Shown here: one piece after another, positions 1 to 9,451 of the stretch
Layout of the letters: every line of letters begins with the position of its first letter
Position numbering within the stretch: the first letter of the stretch is position 1
Origin: Xanthocytophaga flava
GTDB lineage: Bacteria > Bacteroidota > Bacteroidia > Cytophagales > 172606-1
NCBI GenBank assembly: GCA_030068525.1
Contig: JASJOS010000003.1
Span: 558,001-622,000 of the forward strand
Length of the DNA: 64,000 nucleotides
Direction: 5' to 3'
Program-made: the position numbers and the translations under genes
Notes under the pieces: model-generated
What the model saw: the letters and a program-made list of their open reading frames with translations, nothing else
Databases searched by the model: none
Told to the model about the DNA's origin: nothing

Positions 1-1
1 G

Positions 2-88
2 GTTCCTGCAAAGATATTTGTAAAAGGCAGGTTTCCACCTCTCAGAAAGTATTATTTTGGTAATAACCTTAATAATGTACTATTCTGA
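2..88 (+). CDS. possible 3' end of an upstream gene (partial)
   Basis: Frame 2 is open from the left edge to a TGA at 86-88 and would encode about 28 residues with a protein-like composition (basic and aromatic, ending in VLF). The other two forward frames close earlier. No domain can be recognised in so short a tail, and chance openness is a real alternative. Confidence 0.25.
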   Translation, partial: VPAKIFVKGRFPPLRKYYFGNNLNNVLF

Positions 89-164
89 AATCAAATCGTA
101 AAGCATTCTTTTTCCTTCAGAATATAGCTTACTATTCATACTTATATAAATTATATTACCATAA

Positions 165-1223
165 ATGGATATAAATGCAATTGTACTTACAAATGGGCAG
201 CTCGGACAAGCACGAGCAAAAACAGCTCATGGGTTAATTCGAGGAACTTCCCGCTATAAGATTATTGGTGTTATAGATGAGAATTCCGCAGGTAAAGATG
301 CAGGTGAGGTTGTAGATGGGCAGAATAGAAATATACCAGTGTTCGCATCCTTAAATGACGCAATCACACAACTGCCTGCTATTCATTATTGTCTGATTGG
401 AGTTGCAACCAAGGGAGGGATATTACCATCTGAAATTAAATCTATAGTAGCAAGTGTTTTGCAACATGGTATTTCTGTAGTAAATGGCTTGCATGAATTT
501 CTGAATGACATGCCGGACATGGTACAACTGGCTAAAGAAAATGATGTGCAACTTATAGATGTACGCCGCCCCAAACCCCGTCATGAACTACATTTCTGGA
601 CAGGTCAGATTCGTACAGTTACTTGTCCCCGTGTAGCTGTATTAGGAACAGATTGTAATATGGGTAAACGCACCACAGCCCGATTCCTTACAGAAGCCTG
701 CAGAGAAGCAGGTTGGAAAGCAGAAATGATCTATACAGGGCAAACTGGCTGGATGCAGGGAGGTAAATATGGATTTGTTTTTGATAGTACACCCAACGAC
801 TTTGTCTCAGGAGAAGTAGAACATGCCATTGTAAGTTGTTTTGAGCAGGAGAAGCCGGATGTGATGTTTATCGAGGGTCAATCTGCATTACGTAATCCCA
901 GTGGACCTTGCGGAGCTGAATTTTTATTGTCTGGAGAAGCTCGTTATGTGGTCTTACAACATGCTCCAGCCCGCAAATATTTTGATGATAATGAAGTACT
1001 AGCCTCTCATATTCCTCCTGTTAGTTCAGAAATTGAGTTAATCCAGAAGTTTTATGGAGCTACAGTCTTAGCCGTTACCCTTAATACACAAGGCTTAACA
1101 CCTGAGCAATCCCGATCCTATCAGCAACAATATACAGCTGAACTTGGACTTCCTGTTATCTTGCCTCTTGAAGATGGTGTAAGTCAGATAGTAAAGCTTC
1201 TTGAAAATATAATTAAAAGGTAA
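165..1223 (+). CDS. DUF1611 family protein, DgcN-like (putative D-glutamate N-acetyltransferase)
   Basis: This 352-residue soluble protein has the two-part DUF1611 architecture. An N-terminal Rossmann-like domain occupies roughly residues 1-140. A C-terminal P-loop domain begins with a Walker-A-like GTDCNMGKRTT at residues 161-171. In characterised bacteria DgcN acetylates D-glutamate and acts with the dipeptide epimerase-like DgcA. No dgcA neighbour is present here, so the D-amino-acid role rests on family membership only. The ATG at 165 is the first in-frame start and gives a complete N-terminal domain. The gene ends in a strong terminator shared with the convergent glycosyltransferase gene. 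Confidence 0.8.
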   Translation: MDINAIVLTNGQLGQARAKTAHGLIRGTSRYKIIGVIDENSAGKDAGEVVDGQNRNIPVFASLNDAITQLPAIHYCLIGVATKGGILPSEIKSIVASVLQHGISVVNGLHEFLNDMPDMVQLAKENDVQLIDVRRPKPRHELHFWTGQIRTVTCPRVAVLGTDCNMGKRTTARFLTEACREAGWKAEMIYTGQTGWMQGGKYGFVFDSTPNDFVSGEVEHAIVSCFEQEKPDVMFIEGQSALRNPSGPCGAEFLLSGEARYVVLQHAPARKYFDDNEVLASHIPPVSSEIELIQKFYGATVLAVTLNTQGLTPEQSRSYQQQYTAELGLPVILPLEDGVSQIVKLLENIIKR

Positions 1224-1257
1224 AAATGAGGCTGACTAATAGGTCAGCCTCATTTTT
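1222..1257. terminator. bidirectional intrinsic terminator
   Basis: Arms at 1222-1236 and 1243-1257 pair perfectly over 15 bp around a 6-nt loop. A-rich and T-rich ends give a U-tract on both strands. The hairpin overlaps the stop codons of both convergent genes (plus-strand stop at 1221-1223, minus-strand stop at 1256-1258). Confidence 0.9.
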
Positions 1258-2815
1258 ATTTATGACTAAATTGCCCCACATAAATCCCTTTTGCCTTATA
1301 GTATTGAAGCTGATTAAAGTTTTCTTTAAAAAAATGCAAAAACTGATCTTTGTGATTGGCTCCAACATCCTCACTAAGATCGCCTGCCACAATCACCCAA
1401 AACTTCTTTCCAGATGATTTTGTATATATATCATCTAATACTGCTTTTTGCCCCACCTGATTATTTAACTCGTCACCATTCCATAACATTGCATAAGGCC
1501 AGTTCAGATGGTATACCTTGTTATAATACTGAAAAGAGTAGGCAACTCCATTTATAAAGATAAACTCATCATTTTTTTTGTGTTCAGACAAATACCTAAT
1601 TCCCTTCTTAATTTCTCTTCTTTTCCAACCACCAAATTGTTCTTCCTGTATAATATCTTTCACTGAAGTAAATACTGGAGGAATTACCAACCAAACAATA
1701 ACAATGAGCACAATAGGTCTGGAATATAATGAAAACTTATTATAAAATTGTTCCACTCCACAACAAATCAAAATCAGAAAGTTAGGAACCAGAAACACTA
1801 AAAATCGCTCTGTAAATGGATACCTGTGAACTCCGGAAGCGATTAAAGCAATTAAAACAGGTAGTATAAATAATCCCAGTTTTTCTTTTTCCTTCTTAAA
1901 GTAATGGCAGGTTCCCCAAACCATAAATAGCAATCCTAAAAATGAAAATAGTAAAGGATATGGAAACCATGATTCCAAAAAAGTCCAGTTAAGGTTAAGG
2001 GGCTCATGAAATAGTTTGAAAATCATAATACCATACCACTTTATATCATTAATTGAATATGGAGGAAGTGGTGCAAACTCAGTTGTCCACATATCCACTA
2101 TGGTATTTGTTTTTAAGCTATTTGGCAGAATTATCACAGCAAAATTCACTAAAAAGCTTATTCCCCAAATTGCATAAACAATAGCCATTACAAAGAAAGG
2201 AGACCACTTTTTTTGTAATGCCAGCATCAATAGATGGACAAAGGATATACTTACCAATATAAAAATGACTGGATAAGAAAACCAAACAAGTAAAGCTCCA
2301 CTCAGAGCATATAAAGACAATGCAGAAAAGCGCTTCTCTGAGTTAAAATGATAGTACAGAAGATATGAACATAGAGTTGCAGCCAACTCTACAATATATT
2401 GTTTTGTTTCAGAAGAATAATACACCAACGGAAATGCGGTTGTGAAAACAATCATTCCGGCTAAAGTAGCAACTTGATTAAACTCTAATTGCTTACACAA
2501 ATAATAAAACAAAAATATACTTAAAATTCCTATGATGAGAGGAAAGAGCCGCAAAGCGTATTCACTTGTTCCAAATAAAGACATATTCAGTTTTTCAATC
2601 CAGAGAAAGAAAAGAGGAGCATGCTGATTAGCATCAAGAGGTTCTGCGAGTTCTCTAAAATTACGGGCTAACAAATTATATCCCAAATAACCCTCATCTG
2701 TATATAAAGATCGGTTACTAACGAAATGAAACAGTCGAATAAAAATTCCATAAACGATAAATCCCACACAGGAGATTTTAAATACACGAGATGTATGATC
2801 TTGGTTGATATTCAC
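1256..2815 (-). CDS. glycosyltransferase family 39 (PMT-like) integral membrane protein
   Basis: The 519-residue product is hydrophobic, with about eleven or twelve predicted membrane segments. The first luminal loop contains the acidic pair YTDEGYL near residue 40, as in GT39/PMT_2 enzymes that use polyprenyl-phosphate sugar donors. A loop with QHAPLFFLWIEKL follows, which is typical of ArnT-like proteins. The C-terminal ~90 residues form a soluble domain. The substrate cannot be inferred, and no lipid-A or glycan cluster surrounds it. The gene is divergent from the DUF4139 gene. Confidence 0.8.
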   Translation of the reverse strand: MNINQDHTSRVFKISCVGFIVYGIFIRLFHFVSNRSLYTDEGYLGYNLLARNFRELAEPLDANQHAPLFFLWIEKLNMSLFGTSEYALRLFPLIIGILSIFLFYYLCKQLEFNQVATLAGMIVFTTAFPLVYYSSETKQYIVELAATLCSYLLYYHFNSEKRFSALSLYALSGALLVWFSYPVIFILVSISFVHLLMLALQKKWSPFFVMAIVYAIWGISFLVNFAVIILPNSLKTNTIVDMWTTEFAPLPPYSINDIKWYGIMIFKLFHEPLNLNWTFLESWFPYPLLFSFLGLLFMVWGTCHYFKKEKEKLGLFILPVLIALIASGVHRYPFTERFLVFLVPNFLILICCGVEQFYNKFSLYSRPIVLIVIVWLVIPPVFTSVKDIIQEEQFGGWKRREIKKGIRYLSEHKKNDEFIFINGVAYSFQYYNKVYHLNWPYAMLWNGDELNNQVGQKAVLDDIYTKSSGKKFWVIVAGDLSEDVGANHKDQFLHFFKENFNQLQYYKAKGIYVGQFSHK

Positions 2816-2845
2816 AGCAAAAGATTAAAGTAGATATAAAGCTGC

Positions 2846-2873
2846 CAAAATTAGAAAACTTATTTATACACAA
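2846..2873 (-). promoter_or_regulatory. candidate Bacteroidota-type promoter for the GT39 gene
   Basis: On the minus strand a TAATTTTG box (2846-2853) matches the Bacteroidota -7 consensus TAnnTTTG. A TTG lies 17 nt upstream (2871-2873), slightly closer than the usual 19-21 nt. The box lies 31 bp before the start codon. The call is based on motif match only. Confidence 0.4.
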
Positions 2874-2970
2874 TCAGTACTAGTCTCGGTTTTTCTTTTT
2901 ATGGAATTTGCGACTCCGATGCATCACTATGTAAAAACATTTCCTATATACCTTGTATTTGTTTTATTCT

Positions 2971-4833
2971 ATGCGTATAACTTTATTCCTCCTAAGTATT
3001 ATAGTATCTATTACTCATCTAAAAGGAGCTAATGATCCTAAACCTGTTTCTTCAAAAATAGAAGAAGTTACTGTGTTTCTTGAAGGCGCTCAGATTACTC
3101 GCAGTGCTTCTGTTACTCTTTCGAATGGAGTTACAAACCTGATCTTTAAAGAAATTCCTGTCAATATCAATGTGCAAAGTATTCAGGTGCGTGGTGAGGG
3201 CAATTTTACAGTGTTATCGGTTTCACATAGTCTCAACTATTTTGATCAGCAGCAAAAACGTAAGGAAGTAACAGAACTGGAAGACCAGCAAAAGAATATA
3301 GGCGCTCAGATTGAAATTGAAAATAATACTCTTGCTGTTTATCAAAACGAAGAAATACTATTACTTGAAAACAAAAAACTGGGAAGCGAACAACAAGCTA
3401 TAAAGATGACTGATCTAAAAGAGGCAGCAGATTTCTTTCGCAGCCGGCTTTTAGAGATTAAAAAGAAACAATGGGAGGTTACTCAGTCTATCCGAAAGTT
3501 GCAGGAACAACAGACTAGAATAAATGCACAACTTACGGCACTCAAAACTTCTAAAGATCAACCGTCCAGTGAGATTATGGTAACAGTTTCCTCTAAGGTT
3601 GCTATCAGTGGTCGCTTACTATTGAGCTATCTTGTTAATGATGCGGGCTGGCTTCCATCTTATGATGTTCGGGTAAAAGATATCAGCCATCCTGTGTCAA
3701 TTACTTATAAAGCAAACGTTTTTCAAAATACAGGGGAAGAATGGAAAAATGTAAAACTGACTATCTCTACAGGAAATCCTTCTCAGAATGGAGCTAAACC
3801 TACCTTAAATCCATGGTACCTGGGTTATAACCCACCAAGCGTCCGCCAAGTAACTTCTGTAAGTGGACACATAACAGATCAGGAGGGTGCAGCACTTCCA
3901 GGTGTGAATGTAGTTGTAAAAGGGACAACTATTGGCACAACCACCAATGCCAGTGGCTATTATAATGTACTAATTCCTTCTGGAGCCACTACCCTATCTG
4001 TATCTTTCATTGGATATGAGAGTCAGGAAGTTGCCATACGAGATGCAATGATGAATATAACTATGACACCAGATATAGCTGCACTCAATGAAGTTGTAGT
4101 AACAGGTTATGGAACAGAGAAAGTTAGCAAATCCCTTGCAGGAAAAGTAGCAGGGGTTACTAGTGATTCCAAGAAAAAAGATAAGGCTCAGATTACTCCT
4201 ATTGTAGCTACACAACAAGCAAAACAAACCAATGTAGAATTCAAAATCGATATCCCTTATACTATTCCAGCAGATGGAAAACAATATGCGGTAGATATGC
4301 AGGAATATTCTGCACCAGCCTATTATGAGTACTATTGTGCACCTAAACTTGATAATGATGCTTTTCTTACTGCCCGTATAACCAATTGGGAAGAATATAA
4401 TTTACTGGAAGGAGAAGCTAATCTGTTTTTTGAGGGAATGTTTTTAGGAAAATCTCTTTTGGATGTTCAAAATACAAATGATACACTTACATTGTCTTTA
4501 GGCCGGGACAAAAACATTACTGTAACACGCATCAAAGGCAAAGATTTTAGCAGCAAACAATTTCTGGGTGCCAATACTAAAGATACCCGTACGTGGGAAA
4601 TTACCATACGAAACAAAAAATCCCAGTCTGTAAACCTTGTGATAGAAGATCAGTTTCCTGTTCCAACAACAAAAGAAGTAGAAGTAGTGCACACAGAAAC
4701 AAAAGGTGCAGAAGTTGAAGAATCAACAGGTAAAATACGTTGGAAGTTCGAACTGGCATCTGCCCAAAGCAAAAAGTTGGAAGTCAAATACGAAGTCAAG
4801 TATCCTAAAAATCAACGGCTAGTACTGGAATAA
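2971..4833 (+). CDS. MuiA-like DUF4139 protein with inserted SusC-type regulatory domain
   Basis: I chose the ATG at 2971 because it directly opens a signal peptide (MRITLFLLSIIVSITHLKGA); the frame also extends to a TTG at 2953. The 620-residue product has a DUF4140 N-terminal domain (about 30-85), a charged coiled coil (about 85-195) and a DUF4139 beta-rich domain that starts near 205 and resumes near 415. Between these halves, at about residues 296-397, sits a carboxypeptidase regulatory-like beta sandwich (VSGHITDQEGAALPGVNV). It is followed by a TonB-receptor-like segment, ALNEVVVTGYGTEK, which normally marks the end of that domain in SusC receptors. No barrel follows. A periplasmic or surface location is inferred; the function of the family is not established. 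Confidence 0.8.
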   Translation: MRITLFLLSIIVSITHLKGANDPKPVSSKIEEVTVFLEGAQITRSASVTLSNGVTNLIFKEIPVNINVQSIQVRGEGNFTVLSVSHSLNYFDQQQKRKEVTELEDQQKNIGAQIEIENNTLAVYQNEEILLLENKKLGSEQQAIKMTDLKEAADFFRSRLLEIKKKQWEVTQSIRKLQEQQTRINAQLTALKTSKDQPSSEIMVTVSSKVAISGRLLLSYLVNDAGWLPSYDVRVKDISHPVSITYKANVFQNTGEEWKNVKLTISTGNPSQNGAKPTLNPWYLGYNPPSVRQVTSVSGHITDQEGAALPGVNVVVKGTTIGTTTNASGYYNVLIPSGATTLSVSFIGYESQEVAIRDAMMNITMTPDIAALNEVVVTGYGTEKVSKSLAGKVAGVTSDSKKKDKAQITPIVATQQAKQTNVEFKIDIPYTIPADGKQYAVDMQEYSAPAYYEYYCAPKLDNDAFLTARITNWEEYNLLEGEANLFFEGMFLGKSLLDVQNTNDTLTLSLGRDKNITVTRIKGKDFSSKQFLGANTKDTRTWEITIRNKKSQSVNLVIEDQFPVPTTKEVEVVHTETKGAEVEESTGKIRWKFELASAQSKKLEVKYEVKYPKNQRLVLE

Positions 4834-4853
4834 GCCTTCTATTTTATAAAGCC

Positions 4854-4883
4854 ACGGTCTATATATCTTACTATATAGACCGT
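4854..4883. terminator. hairpin between convergent genes
   Basis: A perfect 12-bp stem (4854-4865 with 4872-4883) closes a 6-nt loop in the 60-bp gap between the DUF4139 gene and mtaB. Neither side has a long U-tract, so efficiency is uncertain, but the position fits a shared terminator. Confidence 0.55.
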
Positions 4884-4893
4884 ATCAATGGCG

Positions 4894-6216
4894 TTACGAA
4901 TGAACCAATACCTCCTGCTCCACTTCTTTTACCTCCACTGTACCTTTCTCATTAATACTTGTCAAACGTAACGGCTTGAGTTCATTTACCAGGACAGGAT
5001 CAAACTTGGCAGTAACCCGTACATAATTTTCTGTAAATCCATGCATTTGTCCATCTTCAGCATCATCTTCAAACAATACTATGCTTACCTTTCCTAATTG
5101 TTGTTCGTAAAAATAGCGACGTTTCTTATCTGACAATATATGTAGCATCTGCGACCGCTTATTCCGATCTGCCATACTTACTACTCCAGGCAAAGTAATG
5201 GCATGCGTATTGGCCCGTTCCGAATAAGTAAATACATGTAAATAAGAGATATCGAGATCATTCAGAAACTGATACGTTTCCAAAAAATCTTCTTCTGTTT
5301 CACCCGGAAAACCTATAATCACATCTACACCTATACAACAATCTGGCATCAAGGATTTAATCTTTGCTACTCTTTCCGCATACAGTTCTCGCTTATACCG
5401 ACGGCGCATCAGCCGTAGTATTTTATTATTGCCTGACTGTAATGGGATATGAAAATGTGGAACAAATTTTTTGGAGCCAGCTACAAATTCGATTACTTCG
5501 TCTGTTAGAAGATTAGGTTCAATAGAAGAAATCCGAAATCTTTCTATACCATCTACTTCATCCAATGCTTTAATCAGATCCAGAAAACGTTCGGTACGCA
5601 TCCCATTCTGTAGTCCAAAATCTCCAATATTGACTCCTGTCAATACAACTTCTTTCACATCGGTTTGTGCAATCTGTCGGGCTGTTCTTACAATATTTTC
5701 TATACTATCACTACGACTATCTCCACGTGCCAACGGAATAGTACAGAAGGTACATGAATAATTACAACCATCCTGCACCTTTAGGAAAGTACGAGTGCGA
5801 TCATTCTGAGAAAAGGAACAATAATAATCTGTAGCCGCACTAATAGGCGAGTGATGAATAACAGCTTCCGACTTTTTTTCAAATCCATCCAGTAAATCCA
5901 ACAACCGGAATTTTTCTGCAGCACCCAATACAGCATCGACACCTGTGATTTCAGAAATCTCCTTAGGCTTTAGCTGTGCATAACAACCCACAATAGTCAC
6001 ATAAGAATCGGGAGAGACTTTTTTAGCTTCTTTTACTACCTTTTTACACTTTTTATCGGCGTTTTCTGTAACCGAACAAGTATTTATAACAAAAATGTCC
6101 GGAGTATCTGTAAATTCTACCCGCTGATATCCCCTCTGTTCAAAAAGCCGGGCTAAAGTAGATGTCTCTGAAAAATTCAGTTTACAGCCAAGCGTATAAA
6201 AAGCAACCTTTTTCAT
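4894..6216 (-). CDS. mtaB: tRNA t6A37 methylthiotransferase MtaB
   Basis: This 440-residue radical SAM enzyme converts t6A37 to ms2t6A37 in ANN-decoding tRNAs. The N-terminal MTTase domain supplies the auxiliary cluster cysteines C11, C47 and C78. The radical SAM motif CNYSCTFC (C151, C155, C158) follows, with GVDVIIGFPGETEEDF in the core. A TRAM-like C-terminal segment completes the protein. Length and the opening YTLGCKLNFSET fit MtaB better than MiaB or RimO. The ATG at 6216 is the natural start. Confidence 0.93.
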   Translation of the reverse strand: MKKVAFYTLGCKLNFSETSTLARLFEQRGYQRVEFTDTPDIFVINTCSVTENADKKCKKVVKEAKKVSPDSYVTIVGCYAQLKPKEISEITGVDAVLGAAEKFRLLDLLDGFEKKSEAVIHHSPISAATDYYCSFSQNDRTRTFLKVQDGCNYSCTFCTIPLARGDSRSDSIENIVRTARQIAQTDVKEVVLTGVNIGDFGLQNGMRTERFLDLIKALDEVDGIERFRISSIEPNLLTDEVIEFVAGSKKFVPHFHIPLQSGNNKILRLMRRRYKRELYAERVAKIKSLMPDCCIGVDVIIGFPGETEEDFLETYQFLNDLDISYLHVFTYSERANTHAITLPGVVSMADRNKRSQMLHILSDKKRRYFYEQQLGKVSIVLFEDDAEDGQMHGFTENYVRVTAKFDPVLVNELKPLRLTSINEKGTVEVKEVEQEVLVHS

Positions 6217-6280
6217 TAGTATATATAATCTGTATATTCTTTAAGTCAATATTATAGTTACATTTTTTGTACTCTCCTAC

Positions 6281-6799
6281 TTATAATTGGCTTTCCCATT
6301 CATTTTTCAATATACTCATGACAATTGTCGACCAGAATTGGTTTCCAACTCTCTGATTTTCTCTTAATATACCCTCTATCCGGAAACCAACCTGTTGGTA
6401 ACAAGCAATAGCTGAATGATTAAAAGCATACACATTTAACTCAAGCCGATGCAGATTCATTTTGTTAAAACCCAAAGACAACAACTCTCTGATAAGCTCT
6501 TTTCCTAATCCTTTTCCTCTCATATCAGGATCTCCTATCAGAACAAGAGCAAGCCGGCCACTTTCGTTATCTTTATTAACAATCATCTCTGCATGTCCAA
6601 CAATACTATTATGAGTAATATTTCTTACACGAAAAATTGCTCTGCTCTCTGATGCAATATGTTTCTCAAGCTGTTCTCTAGTTACAGGGTACTGAAAGGT
6701 AGGCCCAGCAAATTGTATAAGTGCCTTTTCCGAAGTAATCCACCCTATAAATTGGTCAAAATCGGCAGATGTAAAGGGTTCAAGCTGAATTTGTGACAT
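6281..6799 (-). CDS. GNAT family N-acetyltransferase (RimJ/RimL type)
   Basis: The GNAT acetyl-CoA site is seen as DPDMRGKGLGKELI, followed by the LHRLELNVYAFNHSAI and CYQQVGF strands common to RimJ/RimL-type enzymes. I selected the ATG at 6799 (MSQIQLEPFT, 172 residues); the open frame extends nine codons further to a GTG at 6826, with no conserved sequence in the extension. The substrate is unknown. It lies 64 bp upstream of mtaB on the same strand and may be cotranscribed with it. Confidence 0.82.
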   Translation of the reverse strand: MSQIQLEPFTSADFDQFIGWITSEKALIQFAGPTFQYPVTREQLEKHIASESRAIFRVRNITHNSIVGHAEMIVNKDNESGRLALVLIGDPDMRGKGLGKELIRELLSLGFNKMNLHRLELNVYAFNHSAIACYQQVGFRIEGILRENQRVGNQFWSTIVMSILKNEWESQL

Positions 6800-7105
6800 A
6801 GATTCTACAAAAATAAAGAATTTCACGCATATACACTGAGTATATATACTTTAACAATAATGGTTTCTGTTTCAGATCATAAAAAATAAATATTACATCC
6901 ATTTTCTACATAAAATCAGGAAAAAAAGCTATATTTTTTCAATTTTCGGATGATTTTTGTTCAAAAAAGTGCCAGATATATAGTTTTTTTTCATATTTGA
7001 GTAAAAAAAACAACCATTTGTTAGAATTTTATCAATATTTTTAAGACTTTAGCCTCCGATTCTTAACCCATTAACCCTAACCTTTCTTTAACACTCTAAT
7101 AGACA
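6800..7105. other. divergent intergenic region upstream of glnN
   Basis: This very AT-rich region of about 306 bp separates the GNAT gene (minus) from glnN (plus) and must hold both promoters. A CATATTTG box near 6990 resembles the -7 consensus, but I see no correctly spaced -33 element, so I assign no promoter. No gene, repeat or terminator is apparent. Confidence 0.5.
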
Positions 7106-9283
7106 ATGGCAAACTTACGTTTCAAAGCAGTTGATCAAGCTCAAAGTCGTATTACGCCGGAGGTAACCGCTCCTTCAGTCAAAGTTTCTGACTATTATGG
7201 TTGTAATGTTTTTGGTATGGATGCTATGCGTCAACACCTGAGCGCAGAAGCATTTAAAAAAGTATCATATGCTATCAAAACAGGTAGCAAAATTGATGAG
7301 GATCTGGCCGATGTAGTAGCTTCTGCTATGAAAACATGGGCAATGAGTAAAGGGGTAACTCACTATACTCACTGGTTCCAGCCTCTAACAGGATCAACAG
7401 CAGAAAAACATGATGCATTCTTTGATGTTCAAAGTGATGGATCTGTGCTGGAGAAATTCAAAGGAAGCGCACTGGTACAACAAGAACCTGATGCATCTTC
7501 ATTCCCAAATGGTGGTATCCGTAGTACATTCGAAGCACGTGGTTACACTGCATGGGATCCAACCTCTCCTGCATTTATTGTAGATCAAACATTGTGTATT
7601 CCTACCGTATTTGTATCCTATACAGGTGAAGCACTTGATTACAAAGCTCCATTGTTGAAAGCATTGGCTGCAGTAGATAAAGCTGCGGTAGACGTTTGCC
7701 AGTATTTTGATCGTGATGTAACACGTGTTGTTGCAACATTAGGACCTGAGCAAGAATATTTCCTGGTTGATCGTGCGTTGTACATGAACCGCCCTGACCT
7801 GATTATGACTGGCCGTACTGTATTTGGACACTCTCCTGCAAAGGGTCAGCAATTGGAAGATCACTACTTCGGAACTATTCCTCAACGGGTAGAAGCCTAT
7901 ATGCGTGACTTCGAAATTGAGTGTTACAAACTAGGTATCCCTGTTCGTACCCGTCACAATGAGGTAGCTCCTGGTCAGTTTGAGTGTGCTCCTACATTTG
8001 AAGAAGTAAACCTGGCCGTTGATCATAACCTGTTGGTAATGGATATCATGGACAAAGTTGCAGACAAACACAACTTTAAAGTATTATTCCATGAAAAACC
8101 ATTTGCAGGTATTAATGGTAGCGGTAAACATAATAACTGGTCTCTGGGTACAAACACAGGCGTTAACCTGTTAGGACCTAGCAGCCGTCCAAAAGAGAAC
8201 TTACGCTTCCTGACTTTCTTTGTAAACGTTGTGAAAGCGGTTTACGATTATTCAGACTTGTTGCGTGCATCTATCGGTTCTTCAGGAAACGAACACCGTC
8301 TGGGAGCAAATGAAGCACCTCCTGCTATCGTATCTATCTTCATCGGTTCTCAAATGGCATCTGTGCTGGATGAGCTGGATAAGAAAGGTAATGTGAAGCT
8401 GGATAAAGGCGAAAACATGTATATGAAACTGGGTATTGACAAAATTCCTCCAATTTTGTTGGATAACACAGATCGTAACCGTACCTCTCCTTTTGCTTTC
8501 ACTGGTAACAAATTTGAGTTCCGTGCTGTAGGTGGTTCTGCAAACTGTGCCAATGCAATGACTGTATTGAACACTATCATGGCAGAAACACTGATTCAAT
8601 TCAAGAAAGAAGTAGATGCTCTGATCACTAAAGGTGAGAAGAAAGAAGTTGCTATCGTAAACGTATTGCGTAAATATATCAAAGCATCTAAAACAATCCT
8701 GTTTGAAGGAAACGGTTACTCTGACGAATGGAAAAAAGAAGCTGAAAAACGCGGTCTGAAAAACGTAGCTTCTACTCCTGAAGCATTGGATTTCTATGTT
8801 GAGAAGAAAGCCATCCAGGTATTTGAGAAAAATAACGTAATGAACGAACGTGAAATCCACGCACGTCATGAAATCATGCTGGAAAACTATATCAAGAAAA
8901 TCCAGATTGAATCTCGCGTTATGGGTGACCTGGTATTGAACCACATTGTTCCAACTGCGGTAAAATATCAGAATGTATTGGTTGGTAACGTACAAGGTCT
9001 GAAATCAGTAGGTATCAAAGGAAAGTATACAGAAAACACTGTTGCTACTATTGAGAAAATTGCTGAATATGTAGATGGCTTGTTAGCTGATGTTGAAGAA
9101 ATGACAGAAGCTCGTAAGAAAGCAAACAATACAGAAGATGTTCGCGAGAGAGCTATCCTATATAACAAAGAAGTAAAAGGATTCTTCGACAAAATCCGGT
9201 ATGCAGTTGATAAACTAGAATTGCTGGTGGATGATGAAGATTGGCCTTTGGTTAAATACCGTGAATTGTTGTTAATTAAATAA
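7106..9283 (+). CDS. glnN: glutamine synthetase type III (GlnN)
   Basis: The 725-residue protein is the long GSIII form found in Bacteroidota and cyanobacteria, which makes glutamine from glutamate, ammonia and ATP. Diagnostic stretches include the family-specific N-terminal region, LGPEQEYFLVD (metal-binding glutamates), RHNEVAPGQFECAP and NGSGKHNNWSLGTN, with a GSIII-specific helical C-terminal domain. The ATG at 7106 starts MANLRFKAVDQAQ, typical of the family. It is monocistronic with its own terminator. Its codon use looks more selected than that of its neighbours, consistent with high expression (inference). Confidence 0.96.
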   Translation: MANLRFKAVDQAQSRITPEVTAPSVKVSDYYGCNVFGMDAMRQHLSAEAFKKVSYAIKTGSKIDEDLADVVASAMKTWAMSKGVTHYTHWFQPLTGSTAEKHDAFFDVQSDGSVLEKFKGSALVQQEPDASSFPNGGIRSTFEARGYTAWDPTSPAFIVDQTLCIPTVFVSYTGEALDYKAPLLKALAAVDKAAVDVCQYFDRDVTRVVATLGPEQEYFLVDRALYMNRPDLIMTGRTVFGHSPAKGQQLEDHYFGTIPQRVEAYMRDFEIECYKLGIPVRTRHNEVAPGQFECAPTFEEVNLAVDHNLLVMDIMDKVADKHNFKVLFHEKPFAGINGSGKHNNWSLGTNTGVNLLGPSSRPKENLRFLTFFVNVVKAVYDYSDLLRASIGSSGNEHRLGANEAPPAIVSIFIGSQMASVLDELDKKGNVKLDKGENMYMKLGIDKIPPILLDNTDRNRTSPFAFTGNKFEFRAVGGSANCANAMTVLNTIMAETLIQFKKEVDALITKGEKKEVAIVNVLRKYIKASKTILFEGNGYSDEWKKEAEKRGLKNVASTPEALDFYVEKKAIQVFEKNNVMNEREIHARHEIMLENYIKKIQIESRVMGDLVLNHIVPTAVKYQNVLVGNVQGLKSVGIKGKYTENTVATIEKIAEYVDGLLADVEEMTEARKKANNTEDVRERAILYNKEVKGFFDKIRYAVDKLELLVDDEDWPLVKYRELLLIK

Positions 9284-9305
9284 TCAAATACATATCATGC
9301 ACCTG

Positions 9306-9332
9306 AAAGCCCTGCAACAATTGCAGGGCTTT
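9306..9332 (+). terminator. intrinsic terminator after glnN
   Basis: A perfect 12-bp stem (9306-9317 with 9321-9332) with a 3-nt loop and a following T-run ends the glnN transcript about 25 bp after its stop codon. Confidence 0.92.
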
Positions 9333-9451
9333 TTTATTTTCAGATACTCTCTTCTAAAAAACCTTCAATAAAATACTTGTCAATTTTTCGGTTGCTGTCT
9401 CCTTCAGCTTAGACTATTTTTACACTATATTTTTTAAGATCAGTAAACCAT

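Noticed and set aside
1226-1417. 63-codon plus-strand open frame after the DUF1611 gene
   Set aside because: It starts inside the terminator hairpin and is antisense to the GT39 gene.
8282-8995. 237-codon open frame on the minus strand inside glnN
   Set aside because: It is antisense to a strongly conserved gene, has an odd Phe/Cys/His-rich composition and no homology signal.
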